A DNA stretch of 41,182 bases from Accumulibacter sp. (GTDB lineage: Bacteria > Pseudomonadota > Gammaproteobacteria > Burkholderiales > Rhodocyclaceae): contig NZ_JAMTDV010000021.1 of the NCBI RefSeq assembly GCF_023806565.1, positions 1 to 41,182 of the forward strand, read 5' to 3'. The translations under genes and the position numbers were made by a program. The notes beneath the pieces are model-generated. The model saw nothing but the letters and a program-made list of their open reading frames with translations, was not told the origin of the DNA and ran no database searches. Shown one piece after another: positions 29,748-39,651 of this stretch. Each line of letters begins with the position of its first letter. The stretch's first letter is position 1.

Positions 29748-31327
29748 CCCGGCGAACCGGCCGTTTGGCCTGTGCTCTCGTGGCCGTACTCGCGACTGCG
29801 TCGTTGCCAGCCGCTGCTGCCGAAGTCCAGTCGCTGTACCAGGAGCACTGCATGGCCTGTCATGGCGAATCCCGCCTGGGTGGCATCGGTCCGGCACTCC
29901 TCCCGGAGAGCCTGGAACGCCTGCGCCGGGGGGACGCGGTGAAAGTCATCCGCGAGGGACGGGTGGCGACGCAGATGCCGCCTTTTGGTGACAAGCTCGG
30001 TATGGACGAGGTGGAAAAACTGGTGGAATGGATCTACACACCGCTGGAGCCGCCCCCCGCCTGGGGTGAGGCGGAGATCCGCGCTTCGCACCTGTTCGAT
30101 CCGGTCGCTGCCAAGCTGCCGGCGCAGCCCGGCCCAGGATTGCGGGGCGCCGACCCATTGAATCTGTTCGTCGTGGTCGAGGCCGGCGACCATCATGTTT
30201 CGCTGCTCGACGGCGACAGGCTGGAGCGCCTGCACCGTTTTCCGAGCCGTTACGCGCTGCACGGCGGACCGAAGTTTTCGCCGGACGGGCGCTTCGTCTA
30301 CTTTGCTTCGCGTGACGGCTGGATCACGAAATATGATCTCTACAACCTGGTGGTCGTCGCCGAAATTCGTGCCGGCCTGAACACGCGCAATGCCGCGGTT
30401 TCGGGGGACGGAAAGTGGGTGATGGTCGGCAACTACCTGCCGCACAACCTGGTCGTGCTCGATGCCGCCGACCTCTCGCTGGTGAAAATCATTCCGACCG
30501 TGACGAAGGCCGGCAGCTCGCGCGTATCCGCAGTCTACGATGCGGCGCCACGCAAGAGTTTCGTCGCCGCCCTCAAGGACGTGCCGGAAGTCTGGGAGAT
30601 CAGCTATGATCCGGATGCCAGGCCGATCGCTGAAGGCTTGGTGCACGACTATCAGTACCAGGAAGGGCACTTCAAAGAGGCGATGTTCTCCCCACGCCGG
30701 ACCAGGCTCGTAGACTGTCTCGATGACTTCTTCTTTACTCAGGGCTACGACACGATTCTCGGCTCGTCACGTTCGGCGACCCGAGGACAGGTGATTCAAC
30801 TCGATGTACGGCAGAAAATCGCCGATCTCGATCTGCCTGGAATGCCGCATCTTGGCTCCGGAATCACCTGGAAGTGGAAGGACCCGTCCGGACGCGAACG
30901 AACGGTCATGGCTTCTCCCAACCTCAACGAGGGACTGGTGACCGTGATCGACCTGAATACCTACCAGACCATCCGGCAGATCAGAACGCTCGGACCAGGC
31001 TTTTTCCTGCGCAGCCACGAAAAGAGCCGATATGCTTTTACCGACTCGATGATGAGCAGGGATTACCGGAACACCTTGCAGGTGATCGACAAACAGAACC
31101 TCGAAGTCGTCGCGCAGATCGAAGCGGATCGCGGCCAGACCCTGGCGCATGTCGAGTTCACGCGGGACGGCCGCTACGCGCTCGCCAGTCTGTGGGAACT
31201 GGATGGTGCACTGCTGGTGATCGATGCGCAGACACTCAAGGAAGTCAAACGCATTCCGGCGAACAAACCGGTCGGCAAGTACAACGTTTGGAATAAAATA
31301 TCGCGTTCCGAGGGCACCAGTCACTGA
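29744..31327 (+). CDS. nirN: NirN: c-type cytochrome with heme d1 beta-propeller (dihydro-heme d1 dehydrogenase)
   Basis: 527 aa, periplasmic. Signal peptide ending near AAAAEV, a cytochrome c domain with the single heme site CMACHGESRLGGIGPALLP and Met candidate VATQMPPFGD, then an eight-bladed d1-type propeller (about residues 130-527): KFSPDGRFVYFASRDGW, GLNTRNAAVSGDGKWVM, DVPEVWEISYD, LPGMPHLGSGITWKW. The propeller resembles NirF/NirN rather than NirS, and the fused cytochrome c domain excludes NirF. NirN performs the last oxidation of heme d1 and hands it to NirS. No nirS or other d1 gene lies in this window. Confidence 0.9.
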   Translation: MTRRTGRLACALVAVLATASLPAAAAEVQSLYQEHCMACHGESRLGGIGPALLPESLERLRRGDAVKVIREGRVATQMPPFGDKLGMDEVEKLVEWIYTPLEPPPAWGEAEIRASHLFDPVAAKLPAQPGPGLRGADPLNLFVVVEAGDHHVSLLDGDRLERLHRFPSRYALHGGPKFSPDGRFVYFASRDGWITKYDLYNLVVVAEIRAGLNTRNAAVSGDGKWVMVGNYLPHNLVVLDAADLSLVKIIPTVTKAGSSRVSAVYDAAPRKSFVAALKDVPEVWEISYDPDARPIAEGLVHDYQYQEGHFKEAMFSPRRTRLVDCLDDFFFTQGYDTILGSSRSATRGQVIQLDVRQKIADLDLPGMPHLGSGITWKWKDPSGRERTVMASPNLNEGLVTVIDLNTYQTIRQIRTLGPGFFLRSHEKSRYAFTDSMMSRDYRNTLQVIDKQNLEVVAQIEADRGQTLAHVEFTRDGRYALASLWELDGALLVIDAQTLKEVKRIPANKPVGKYNVWNKISRSEGTSH

Positions 31328-31359
31328 GCGGGTGCCCGGCGAGGTTGAAAGAATTGGTC

Positions 31360-31809
31360 ATGAGCAAGTTCGTCGTCCGGCTGTCGCACGTTCTCTTGGC
31401 GACAGCCTTTTTCTTCCCTGCTGCGGTGGCACTGGCCGTACCGAAAGCTGCCGAGAGCGAGGAAGAAGCGGTGACCTTCGGCGAGGCAGGCGCCCCGCCC
31501 AAACCGGTGGCAAAGCACGTGGCGTCGGCAGCGAAGCCGCCCGCAGGTACGGTCGAAAGGCGCTCGGCAGGCAAACCCGTGAAGCATCCGGGAAGCAAGC
31601 CCTCGGCCAGCACCGGCACACGATCGGCAGGCGCGGCGGCCAAGCCGGCAAAGCAGGCGGTTCCACGAGCGCAGAGTGGGAAACCGCCGCTGGCCAGGAA
31701 GGAAGCCCGGTCGACAAACTCCACAGGCAAGCACTCGGCAGCGACCGCCAAGGCATCGCCGGCGCAGCAGGCTTCCGCGAAGAAGAATGGTTCGGCACGG
31801 AAGAAATAG
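31360..31809 (+). CDS. Exported Ala/Lys/Pro-rich low-complexity protein
   Basis: 149 aa, not recognised. A clear Sec signal peptide (SHVLLATAFFFPAAVALA) is followed by about 120 residues of disordered, highly basic sequence built on Ala, Lys, Ser, Pro and Gly (KPVKHPGSKPSAS, AAAKPAKQAV, KHSAATAKASPAQQA). It resembles histone-H1/AlgP-like tails but exported. ATG at 31360 chosen over the upstream TTG because it opens the signal peptide. It lies 32 bp downstream of nirN and could be co-transcribed. Could bind polyphosphate, nucleic acid or cell wall; this is speculation. Confidence 0.65.
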   Translation: MSKFVVRLSHVLLATAFFFPAAVALAVPKAAESEEEAVTFGEAGAPPKPVAKHVASAAKPPAGTVERRSAGKPVKHPGSKPSASTGTRSAGAAAKPAKQAVPRAQSGKPPLARKEARSTNSTGKHSAATAKASPAQQASAKKNGSARKK

Positions 31810-31881
31810 CGGCGGTATCTTCCCGCTGCGGCGCGGTGCCGAAGATTGCCGGGCGAGTCGCCGGTTCCCTGATCGTCGTCC

Positions 31882-32328
31882 ATGCCGGAGATTCCGATGC
31901 CCATTGCCTTCTTGATTGCCTTGCTGTCGGCCGCCTTGCCGGTCATGGCGCAAGTGCCGCGCATCGAGCTGACCGCCGGTTTCTACCGAATCGAAGCGGA
32001 AGTGGCCGCGGACGACCAGACTCGTATGCAGGGCCTGATGCATCGCCGTAGCATGCCTGCCAACCAGGGCATGCTGTTCGTTTTTCCACAAGCCGCCGTG
32101 CACTGCATGTGGATGCGAAATACCCTTCTCCCTCTGTCGGTAGCCTTTCTCGACGAAAGCGGACGAATCCTGAACATCGAGGAGATGCAGCCGCAGACGG
32201 AAGACAATCATTGCGCTGCCAAGCCTGCGCGCTATGCGCTGGAAATGAACCAGGGCTGGTTTTCCAGCAAGAGCATCAAACCGGGGAGTCGGGTCAATGG
32301 CCTCGAAAAGTCTCCAGTCCCGCACTAG
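31882..32328 (+). CDS. DUF192 family exported protein
   Basis: 148 aa. A signal peptide (MPIAFLIALLSAALPVMAQ; ATG at 31882 or 31897) leads to one DUF192 domain: AEVAADDQTRMQGLMHR, GMLFVFPQAAVHCMWMRNTLLPL, VAFLDESGRILNIEEM and ALEMNQGWF. The conserved WMRNT..PL core is complete. Periplasmic; role unknown despite wide distribution. It stands just before ubiC, whose start is close to its stop. Confidence 0.87.
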   Translation: MPEIPMPIAFLIALLSAALPVMAQVPRIELTAGFYRIEAEVAADDQTRMQGLMHRRSMPANQGMLFVFPQAAVHCMWMRNTLLPLSVAFLDESGRILNIEEMQPQTEDNHCAAKPARYALEMNQGWFSSKSIKPGSRVNGLEKSPVPH

Positions 32329-32342
32329 TTGACGATGCCACG

Positions 32343-32942
32343 GTGCGGCTTGCGCCAGTGATTCATGGAGACAGCCTCAGATGGCGTCAGAGTCTGTTGC
32401 GCACTGCCGAGAACGCACCGTTCCTGCACTGGCTGCGTGACCGAGGTTCCCTGACGGCGCGCATCGAGGAGCGAGGGCGTTTCGCGGTACGGGTGCTACG
32501 CCAGGGCCTGCAGCGGACGACGCCCGACGAAGCGTCCGCGCTCGGGCTTCCGTGCGGGGTGCATGCCTGGGTACGGGAGGTGGCGTTGTCCTGTGACGAC
32601 CGGATCGTCGTCTTCGCGCATACGGTTCTGCCCTATCGGCCGCGCGGTCCGTTGACGCTTTGGCTGGCCCGCCTCGGCAGTCGCTCCCTTGGCGCGCTGC
32701 TCTTCGCACACGTCGGTTTCACGCGTGGCCCGATGGCTTTCAAGCGGATCGATCGACGCGACGCGTTGTTTTCGTCGGCAATCGGCGGTCTGCAACTTGG
32801 TGACCGGGTACCAGTTGCCCTTTGCGCTCGTCGCTCGCGCTTCGGTTTCGGTGCGCAATCCGTGCTGGTGACCGAGGTTTTCTCGCCGACCCTGTTGCAG
32901 TTCGATCGATGCCGCGCGCCGGCGGCGGTGCGCGGCAATTGA
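32343..32942 (+). CDS. ubiC: Chorismate pyruvate-lyase UbiC
   Basis: About 199 aa. Converts chorismate to 4-hydroxybenzoate and pyruvate, the first committed ubiquinone step. Family features: NAPFLHWLRDRGSLTARIE near residue 25, CGVHAWVREVALSCDDRIVVFAHTV near 75 (the arginine and the buried product site), SLGALLFAHVGFTRGPMAF near 125 and SVLVTEVFSPTLL near the end with the catalytic Glu. No ATG is available; GTG at 32343 or 32358 are the likely starts, and neither has a good ribosome site, so translation may depend on the DUF192 gene upstream. Confidence 0.85.
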   Translation: MRLAPVIHGDSLRWRQSLLRTAENAPFLHWLRDRGSLTARIEERGRFAVRVLRQGLQRTTPDEASALGLPCGVHAWVREVALSCDDRIVVFAHTVLPYRPRGPLTLWLARLGSRSLGALLFAHVGFTRGPMAFKRIDRRDALFSSAIGGLQLGDRVPVALCARRSRFGFGAQSVLVTEVFSPTLLQFDRCRAPAAVRGN

Positions 32943-32960
32943 TTCGTGCCGGAGCAGAGT

Positions 32961-33860
32961 TCAGATCACGCGCTGCAAGTGAATCAGAACGGAAATCCTC
33001 GCTCCCAGCCAGCCCAGCACCCCGCCGATCACGGTCAGGACGACGACGTCCGTTGCCGAAGGCCCCTGCAGGGCGAAACTGGATCCGTACAGGCGGGCGA
33101 GTTCCGCCACACCCGGCGTCAGCAGATGGAAGCCTGCGCTTGCCAGCAGGGCCGCTACCAGGCCACCCAGGGCGCCCTGCAGCATTCCGAAATAATGCAG
33201 GGGACGCTGGATGTAGCTGTCGGTGGCACCGATCAGTTTGGCCACCTCGATTTCGGCCGCCTGGGCAAGGATTTGCAGGCGAATCGTGTTGAAGGTGATG
33301 GTCACCATGGCTCCGGCGAAAAGCGCGCCAAGCAGCATGATCACCAGCTTGCCGAGACGCAAGAGAGCGTCCAAACGTTTGACCCAGGCTGAATCGAGCT
33401 GGACGTGTGCCACCTTTGGCCAGGTCGAGAAGTTTCTTGCCAATTGCTCGAGTGCTTCCGGTCGCACATCGGTCGGAGTCACGATGAAAGCGTCGGGCAA
33501 CGGGTTGCGCGGCAGACTGCCAATGATCTCGGCCATTCCTTCTGCCGCCTGCAGTCGCTTCAATGCCTCCTCACGCGGTACAAAGCGCCAGTTTCCGGCG
33601 CGCGCCTCCCGGAGCCGCGAATCAATGTCGTTGAACTCGCGTTTGCCTGCTTCGACGGTGAGGAAGATGCTGATCTGTTGCACGCCCGGCGCGTCGCCCG
33701 CAAGCTGGCGAAGGTTGTCGAGTGTCAGCCATCCGGCGGTCGGCAGGGTCAGCGCGACTCCGATCACCAGCAGCGAGAGCAGCGAATTGAGCGGAGCCGC
33801 CGTCATCCGACGCACGGCGTCGCGCAGTGCCGCCTGGTGCTGGGCGAGCCATCCGATCAC
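32961..33860 (-). CDS. ftsX: Cell division protein FtsX
   Basis: 299 aa, inner membrane. Four membrane segments: one near residues 22-45, then a periplasmic domain (about 46-165), then three near 172-195, 222-245 and 270-292. VAKLIGATDSYIQRPLHYFGMLQGALGG is the usual cytoplasmic signature. Pairs with FtsE to activate peptidoglycan amidases through EnvC-type partners at the septum. GTG start overlaps the ftsE stop (GTGA), so the two are translated as a coupled pair. Confidence 0.94.
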   Translation of the reverse strand: MIGWLAQHQAALRDAVRRMTAAPLNSLLSLLVIGVALTLPTAGWLTLDNLRQLAGDAPGVQQISIFLTVEAGKREFNDIDSRLREARAGNWRFVPREEALKRLQAAEGMAEIIGSLPRNPLPDAFIVTPTDVRPEALEQLARNFSTWPKVAHVQLDSAWVKRLDALLRLGKLVIMLLGALFAGAMVTITFNTIRLQILAQAAEIEVAKLIGATDSYIQRPLHYFGMLQGALGGLVAALLASAGFHLLTPGVAELARLYGSSFALQGPSATDVVVLTVIGGVLGWLGARISVLIHLQRVI

Positions 33861-34546
33861 GGTGCGCTCGTGTCCGGGACTGGACGCTGTTCGGATTCGC
33901 TCAAATCTCCCCGTTCGAGGAGCAGGACACGCGCTCGCATATTGGGCAGCAGGAGTGGATCGTGCGTAGCAATGAGGACGGTTACTCCCACTTGCTGAAA
34001 GGCGCGAAAGATTTCAAAGATGTCGCCTGCCGAAGCGCTATCGAGATTGGCCGTCGGTTCGTCGGCAAGGATGATCGCCGGTCTATTGACCACGGCGCGC
34101 GCAATTGCCAGCCGTTGTTGCTCACCCCCCGAGAGCGCGATCGGGAAAGTCCGTTCCCGACCGGGGAGGCCGACCCTGGCCAGCGCTGCCTGTGCCCGGC
34201 GGCGCGCGTCCTTCGCGGGATGGCCGACGATTGCCAATGGCAACAGTACGTTGTCGAGAACGTTTCGATCGAACAACAATTTGCGGTCCTGGAAGATCAG
34301 TCCGAGTTTACGGCGCAGGAAGGGGATCGCATTTCTGCGCAGCGAAGCGAGATTCTGACCGTTGATCACGATGCTGCCCGAAGTCGGACGTTCGATCGCG
34401 GCCAAGAGCCTGAACAGCGTCGACTTGCCTGCGCCGGAGTGGCCGGTGAGGAAGACCATCTCCCCGGTGGTGATCTCGAAGCTTACATTGCGCAGCGCTT
34501 CGCGGCCTTCGGGGTAGCGTTTGCAGACGTCGCTGGCGGTGATCAC
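33857..34546 (-). CDS. ftsE: Cell division ATP-binding protein FtsE
   Basis: 229 aa ABC ATPase. Walker A LTGHSGAGKSTLFRLL near residue 35, Q-loop LIFQDRKLLFD, signature LSGGEQQRLAIARAVV, Walker B IILADEPTANLD, and the switch His in VLIATHDPLLL. Starts with GTG overlapping the ftsY stop; order ftsY-ftsE-ftsX on the minus strand is the classic fts arrangement. Energises FtsX at the divisome. Confidence 0.96.
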   Translation of the reverse strand: MITASDVCKRYPEGREALRNVSFEITTGEMVFLTGHSGAGKSTLFRLLAAIERPTSGSIVINGQNLASLRRNAIPFLRRKLGLIFQDRKLLFDRNVLDNVLLPLAIVGHPAKDARRRAQAALARVGLPGRERTFPIALSGGEQQRLAIARAVVNRPAIILADEPTANLDSASAGDIFEIFRAFQQVGVTVLIATHDPLLLPNMRARVLLLERGDLSESEQRPVPDTSAP

Positions 34547-35535
34547 GCGAACAGCGCGTCTACGAAATCGCGGGCGACGAATGGCCGGAGATCGTCGATA
34601 CCTTCACCGACGCCGATGAAACGTACCGGCTTCGGGCACTGGCGGGCGATGGCGGCGACCACCCCGCCTTTCGCCGAACCGTCGAGCTTGGTCAGCACCA
34701 GACCGCTGACCTGGATTGCCTTGTCGAAGGCCATCACTTGCTGCAGGGTATTCTGGCCAAAGGTCGCGTCGAGTACCAGCAAGGTTTCGTGCGGGCCCGA
34801 CGGGTCAGCCTTCTGGATGACGCGGCGGACTTTGGCGATCTCGTCCATCAGGTGTAGCTGCGTCGGCAGGCGGCCGGCGGTGTCGGCCAGCACGATGTCG
34901 ATGCCCCGCGCCCTGGCTGCAGCGATGGCGTCGAAAATCACCGCCGCCGGATCACCGGACTGCTGTGCGATAACCGTCACATTGTTGCGCTCACCCCAGG
35001 TCTGCAACTGCTCGCGCGCAGCGGCGCGGAAAGTGTCGCCGGCTGCCAGCAAGACGGATAGACCCTGCCCCTGAAAATGCCTGGCCAGCTTGCCGATCGA
35101 AGTGGTCTTGCCGGCGCCGTTGACTCCGGCAATCATGATCACGAAGGGACGATGCGAGGCAAGATCGAGCGGTTCCTCGAGCGGCCGCAGGAGTTCGTAG
35201 AAGACTTCCGTTAGCGCCTGCTGAATGGCTTCCGGCGTATCGAGCTTGTCGCGCCTGGCACGCATCTTCAGTTGATAGAGCAGGTGCTCGGTCGCATCGA
35301 GCCCGACGTCGCTGCTCAACAGCAGAGTTTCGAGATCCTCGAGCAGTTCGTCGTCTACCTTGCCACGTGCGAACAGCGATTTCAGCTTGCCGCCGAACTG
35401 CGCTCGAGTACGCGCCAAGCCGGCCTTGAGGCGCTGTCGCCAAGGTACGGCAACAACCGTCTCGGGGTATTCAGAGACGGCTGGACTGCCTGTCGCGGGC
35501 TGCTCGCCAGGGGATTTCTTGAGGAAACCAAACAT
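34543..35535 (-). CDS. ftsY: Signal recognition particle receptor FtsY
   Basis: 330 aa. N-terminal acidic linker is short; the NG domain follows: MIAGVNGAGKTTSIGKLA (G1), AAGDTFRAAAREQL, VLADTAGRLPTQLHLMDEI (G3), LVLTKLDGSAKGGVVAAI (G4/G5) and FIGVGEGIDDLRPF. SRP-type GTPase that docks ribosome-nascent-chain complexes to the inner membrane. ATG at 35535 chosen because MFGFLKK is the family start; the open frame extends further without similarity. Divergent from the M16 pair across about 95 bp. Confidence 0.96.
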   Translation of the reverse strand: MFGFLKKSPGEQPATGSPAVSEYPETVVAVPWRQRLKAGLARTRAQFGGKLKSLFARGKVDDELLEDLETLLLSSDVGLDATEHLLYQLKMRARRDKLDTPEAIQQALTEVFYELLRPLEEPLDLASHRPFVIMIAGVNGAGKTTSIGKLARHFQGQGLSVLLAAGDTFRAAAREQLQTWGERNNVTVIAQQSGDPAAVIFDAIAAARARGIDIVLADTAGRLPTQLHLMDEIAKVRRVIQKADPSGPHETLLVLDATFGQNTLQQVMAFDKAIQVSGLVLTKLDGSAKGGVVAAIARQCPKPVRFIGVGEGIDDLRPFVARDFVDALFA

Positions 35536-35630
35536 GATGCTTCCGTCTATCAAAGGCGCCTGGCGGCAGCGGCAATGGTAAGATGCCGCCGCAGCTACCT
35601 GACAACCGCAAATTCTATCAGAAGCGACGA

Positions 35631-36989
35631 ATGCCGATGCCTTACCCGCGATTGATTCTGCTGGTTCTTGCAGCGCCGTTGCTGGCGCTGGCCAATCCTT
35701 ACGAGCAGCAGCTGGCGAATGGCCTGCGAGTGATCGTCCGTGAGGATAGCCGTGCACCGACGGTAGTGCATATGGTCTGGTACCGGGCAGGCAGCATGGA
35801 CGAGACGAATGGCCGTACCGGGGTGGCGCACGTCCTCGAACACATGATGTTCAAGGGGACGCCGACCACTGGCCCCGGGGAGTTCAACCGTCGCGTGGCG
35901 GCCGCGGGTGGGCGGGACAATGCGTTTACCAGCCGGGACTATACGGCCTACTTTCAACAGGTGCCGAAGCAGAACCTCTCCGAGATGATGCAACTGGAAG
36001 CCGATCGCATGCGGCATCTGAACCTCGACGTGCGCGAGTTTGGGCAGGAAATCAGGGTGGTCATGGAAGAGCGGCGGCTGCGTACCGAAGACCAACCGCA
36101 GTCGCTGCTCCTGGAACAACTGACCGCCGTGGCCTTGCAGGTGCACCCGTATCGGGTGCCGATCATCGGCTGGATGAACGATCTCGAGAACATGACGGCA
36201 AGTGACGCGCGTTTGTGGTACGACAACTGGTACGCGCCGAACAACGCCTATGTTGTGGTCGTCGGGGACGTCGACCACGACGCTGTCTTCCAGCTGGCCG
36301 AAAAGCATTACGGCGCCCTGTCGGCGCGCAGCTTGCCAGTGCGCAAACCGCAGGACGAGCCACCACAGGTCGGAGTTCGCCGGTTGACGGTGAAAGCCCC
36401 GGCCGAGTTGCCGGTGGTGATGATGGCCTACAAGGTGCCGGTGATCCGCGGCGTCGAGAGCGATGTCGATCCCTACGCGCTGGAAATGCTTTCGGCCGTA
36501 CTTGCGGGGCACGAAGCGGCGCGCTTCTCCCGGCACCTGGTACGTGAGCAGCGTCTGGCGGTGAATGCGACGGCCAGCTACGATTCGGTGGCGCGTGGCC
36601 CCGGCCTGTTCTACCTCTATGGTTCGCCGAGCGAAGGAAGGACCCGCGGTGAGCTCGAAGCGGGTCTGCGCGCCGAACTCGCGCGTGTGCAGGAGCAGGG
36701 AGTGGCTGCCGACGAATTGAGGCGGGCGAAGGCGCAGCTCATTGCCGGGCAGATCTACAAGCTCGACTCGATGTTCGCCCAGGCCATGGAAATCGGACAA
36801 CTCGAATCCGCCGGGATTTCGTACACGATGAACCGGCGCATGATCGAAAAGCTGCAGGCGGTCACCGCCGAACAGGTGCAGGCGGTGGCCAGGAAATACT
36901 TTCGCGAAGAGCTGTTGACCGTCGCCGAACTCGATCCGCAACCCTTGCCGCCGCCGCGCGCGCGCTCGCCGTTTGTTTTTCGCCATTGA
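35631..36989 (+). CDS. M16 zinc metallopeptidase, catalytic subunit
   Basis: About 452 aa. Signal peptide (LILLVLAAPLLALA) for periplasmic export. Inverse zinc motif HVLEHMMFKGT (HxxEH) near residue 67, with the distal Glu in the following helix (QEIRVVMEERRL). Two M16 domains, as in YmxG/PqqL-type proteins. ATG at 35631 or 35637. It precedes a second M16 protein without the motif, forming the usual active/inactive pair. Substrates unknown, probably misfolded or surface peptides. Confidence 0.93.
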   Translation: MPMPYPRLILLVLAAPLLALANPYEQQLANGLRVIVREDSRAPTVVHMVWYRAGSMDETNGRTGVAHVLEHMMFKGTPTTGPGEFNRRVAAAGGRDNAFTSRDYTAYFQQVPKQNLSEMMQLEADRMRHLNLDVREFGQEIRVVMEERRLRTEDQPQSLLLEQLTAVALQVHPYRVPIIGWMNDLENMTASDARLWYDNWYAPNNAYVVVVGDVDHDAVFQLAEKHYGALSARSLPVRKPQDEPPQVGVRRLTVKAPAELPVVMMAYKVPVIRGVESDVDPYALEMLSAVLAGHEAARFSRHLVREQRLAVNATASYDSVARGPGLFYLYGSPSEGRTRGELEAGLRAELARVQEQGVAADELRRAKAQLIAGQIYKLDSMFAQAMEIGQLESAGISYTMNRRMIEKLQAVTAEQVQAVARKYFREELLTVAELDPQPLPPPRARSPFVFRH

Positions 36990-37000
36990 GAGTCACGTTC

Positions 37001-38296
37001 ATGATCCCGTTCCGGTTGCTGACTTGCCTGTTTCTTGCGCTTGCCATGCAGATGGCGCAGGCGGGTCCGAAGATCGAGCGCTGGCAGACGACGGGGGGCG
37101 CCACAGTTCTCTTTGTCGAGAATCACAGTCTGCCGATCGTCGATGTACAAGTCGATTTCGCCGCCGGTACGGCGCGTGAGGCCGCAGGCAAGGCGGGCGT
37201 CGCCTCCCTGACCCGATCACTGCTCGATCTGGGCGCCGCCGGGATGGACGAGATGCAGATTGCCAGCCGGATGGCCGACCTTGGCGCCAAGCTCTCGGGT
37301 GGTGTCGATATGGATCGCGCCTCGGTCACCCTGCGGACGCTATCGATGCCCGACAAGCGTGAACCGGCGCTGGCCATGCTACGGGCCATCCTGAGCAGTC
37401 CACAGTTCGCTGCTGACGTTTTCGATCGCGAAAGGGCGCGTTCGATTGCCAGTCTCAAGGAAGCGTTGACGCGCCCCGACGCGATTGCCAGCCGGGCTTT
37501 CTGGGCGGCAATGTATGGCGCGCATCCCTATGGACGTTATGCCACGCCCGAATCGGTGGGTGCCCTCACGCGCGCCGACGTGCTTGCCTTCCATGCGGGC
37601 AACTACACGGCGCAGCGGGCCAGCCTGGCCATTGTCGGCGACCTGTCGCGCGCGCAGGCCAAGGCAGTGGCGGAAGAGCTGACTGCCGGTCTGCCTTCGG
37701 GTCCGGGTGGACTGGCCATCGCCGTACCCGAAATGCCGGCGGCCGGCGAGCAGCGCATTTCTCATCCGGCGGCACAGGCGCATCTGCTGCTCGGACTGCC
37801 GGCGCTCAAGCGCGGCGATCCCGACTTTTTTCCCTTGTCGGTCGGAAACTATTCGCTCGGCGGCGGCGGTTTTGTTTCGCGCCTGATGAAGGAAGTCCGC
37901 GACAAGCGCGGGCTGGCCTACAGCGTACACAGCTACTTCTTGCCGCTGCAGCAGTTGGGACCCTTTCAGCTTGGCCTGCAGACCAAGAAGGCGCAGGTCA
38001 ACGACGCATTGCAGGTCGCCAGGGAAGTGCTGGCCAACTTCCTGGATCAGGGACCGAGCGAAGCGGAGCTGAAGGCCGCCAAGCAGAATCTGATCGGCAG
38101 CTTTCCCTTGCGACTCGACAGCAATCGAAAGCTTCTGGAAAATGTCGCGATGATTGGTTTCTACGGCCTGCCGCTCGATTATCTCGATCACTATCCCGAA
38201 AACATCGAAAAGGTGACGGTGGCCGATGTCAAGGCAGCGTTCTCGCGACACGTACGCCCGGAGCATCTGGTGACCGTGGTGGTCGGTGGGGAGTAG
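37001..38296 (+). CDS. M16 peptidase-like protein, non-catalytic partner
   Basis: 431 aa. Signal peptide (LLTCLFLALAMQMAQA). M16 fold clear (VDVQVDFAAGTAREAAGKAGVA, YTAQRASLAIVGDLS, GGGGFVSRLMKEVRDKRGLAYSV), but the zinc site is lost: the position of HxxEH reads SLTRSLLDLG. The R..GLAYSV element that binds substrate in M16 partners is kept. It starts 12 nt after the first M16 stop, so the two likely form a heterodimer. Confidence 0.92.
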   Translation: MIPFRLLTCLFLALAMQMAQAGPKIERWQTTGGATVLFVENHSLPIVDVQVDFAAGTAREAAGKAGVASLTRSLLDLGAAGMDEMQIASRMADLGAKLSGGVDMDRASVTLRTLSMPDKREPALAMLRAILSSPQFAADVFDRERARSIASLKEALTRPDAIASRAFWAAMYGAHPYGRYATPESVGALTRADVLAFHAGNYTAQRASLAIVGDLSRAQAKAVAEELTAGLPSGPGGLAIAVPEMPAAGEQRISHPAAQAHLLLGLPALKRGDPDFFPLSVGNYSLGGGGFVSRLMKEVRDKRGLAYSVHSYFLPLQQLGPFQLGLQTKKAQVNDALQVAREVLANFLDQGPSEAELKAAKQNLIGSFPLRLDSNRKLLENVAMIGFYGLPLDYLDHYPENIEKVTVADVKAAFSRHVRPEHLVTVVVGGE

Positions 38297-38841
38297 CGTC
38301 CTGAATTCGTTGCGCATCATTGGTGGTGAATGGCGCCGGCGGACCTTGCGCTTCCCCGATTCGCCGACGCTGCGACCGACGCCCGACCGGGTGCGCGAGA
38401 CGCTGTTCAACTGGCTCGGGCAGGAACTGACCGGCCTGCGCTGCCTGGACCTGTTTGCCGGCAGTGGAGCCCTGGGTTTCGAGGCGGCCTCGCGTGGCGC
38501 GGCCGAGGTGGTGATGGTCGATCACTCGCCAAAGATCCTGGCAGCGCTCGCCATTAGCGCGCAAGCCCTCGATACGGGTCCGCGTGTCCGTATTGTGCAT
38601 TCGGATGCGGTAAGATTTCTTTCTTCCGTGGGATCGCGTTTCGACGTATTGTTTCTCGATCCGCCGTTTCACGACGCCTGGATGGATCGGTTGGCGCCTC
38701 TGCTGCCGCGTGTTCTGGCGGACGATGGCGCGATTTATGCCGAGGCGGAAAAATTCCTGACGGGCCTGGGCAACTGGCGCACGGTGCGTCACGGCCGGGC
38801 GGGCCAGGTGTTCTATCACTTGATGCGGCGAGGGGAAGCGG

Positions 38842-38855
<14 letters not shown>
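38286..38855 (+). CDS. rsmD: 16S rRNA m2G966 methyltransferase RsmD
   Basis: 189 aa. Class I SAM methyltransferase: [15 protein letters not shown] and [17 protein letters not shown] at the N-terminus, SAM-binding [25 protein letters not shown], and catalytic motif [10 protein letters not shown]. Methylates guanine 966 of 16S rRNA during small-subunit assembly. GTG start at 38286 overlaps the previous gene by 11 bp; coaD overlaps its end by 14 bp. rsmD-coaD is a widely conserved pair. Confidence 0.95.
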
Positions 38856-39620
<765 letters not shown>

Positions 39621-39651
39621 CAGAAGCCCTCCAGCTACGGAAGATTCTTGT

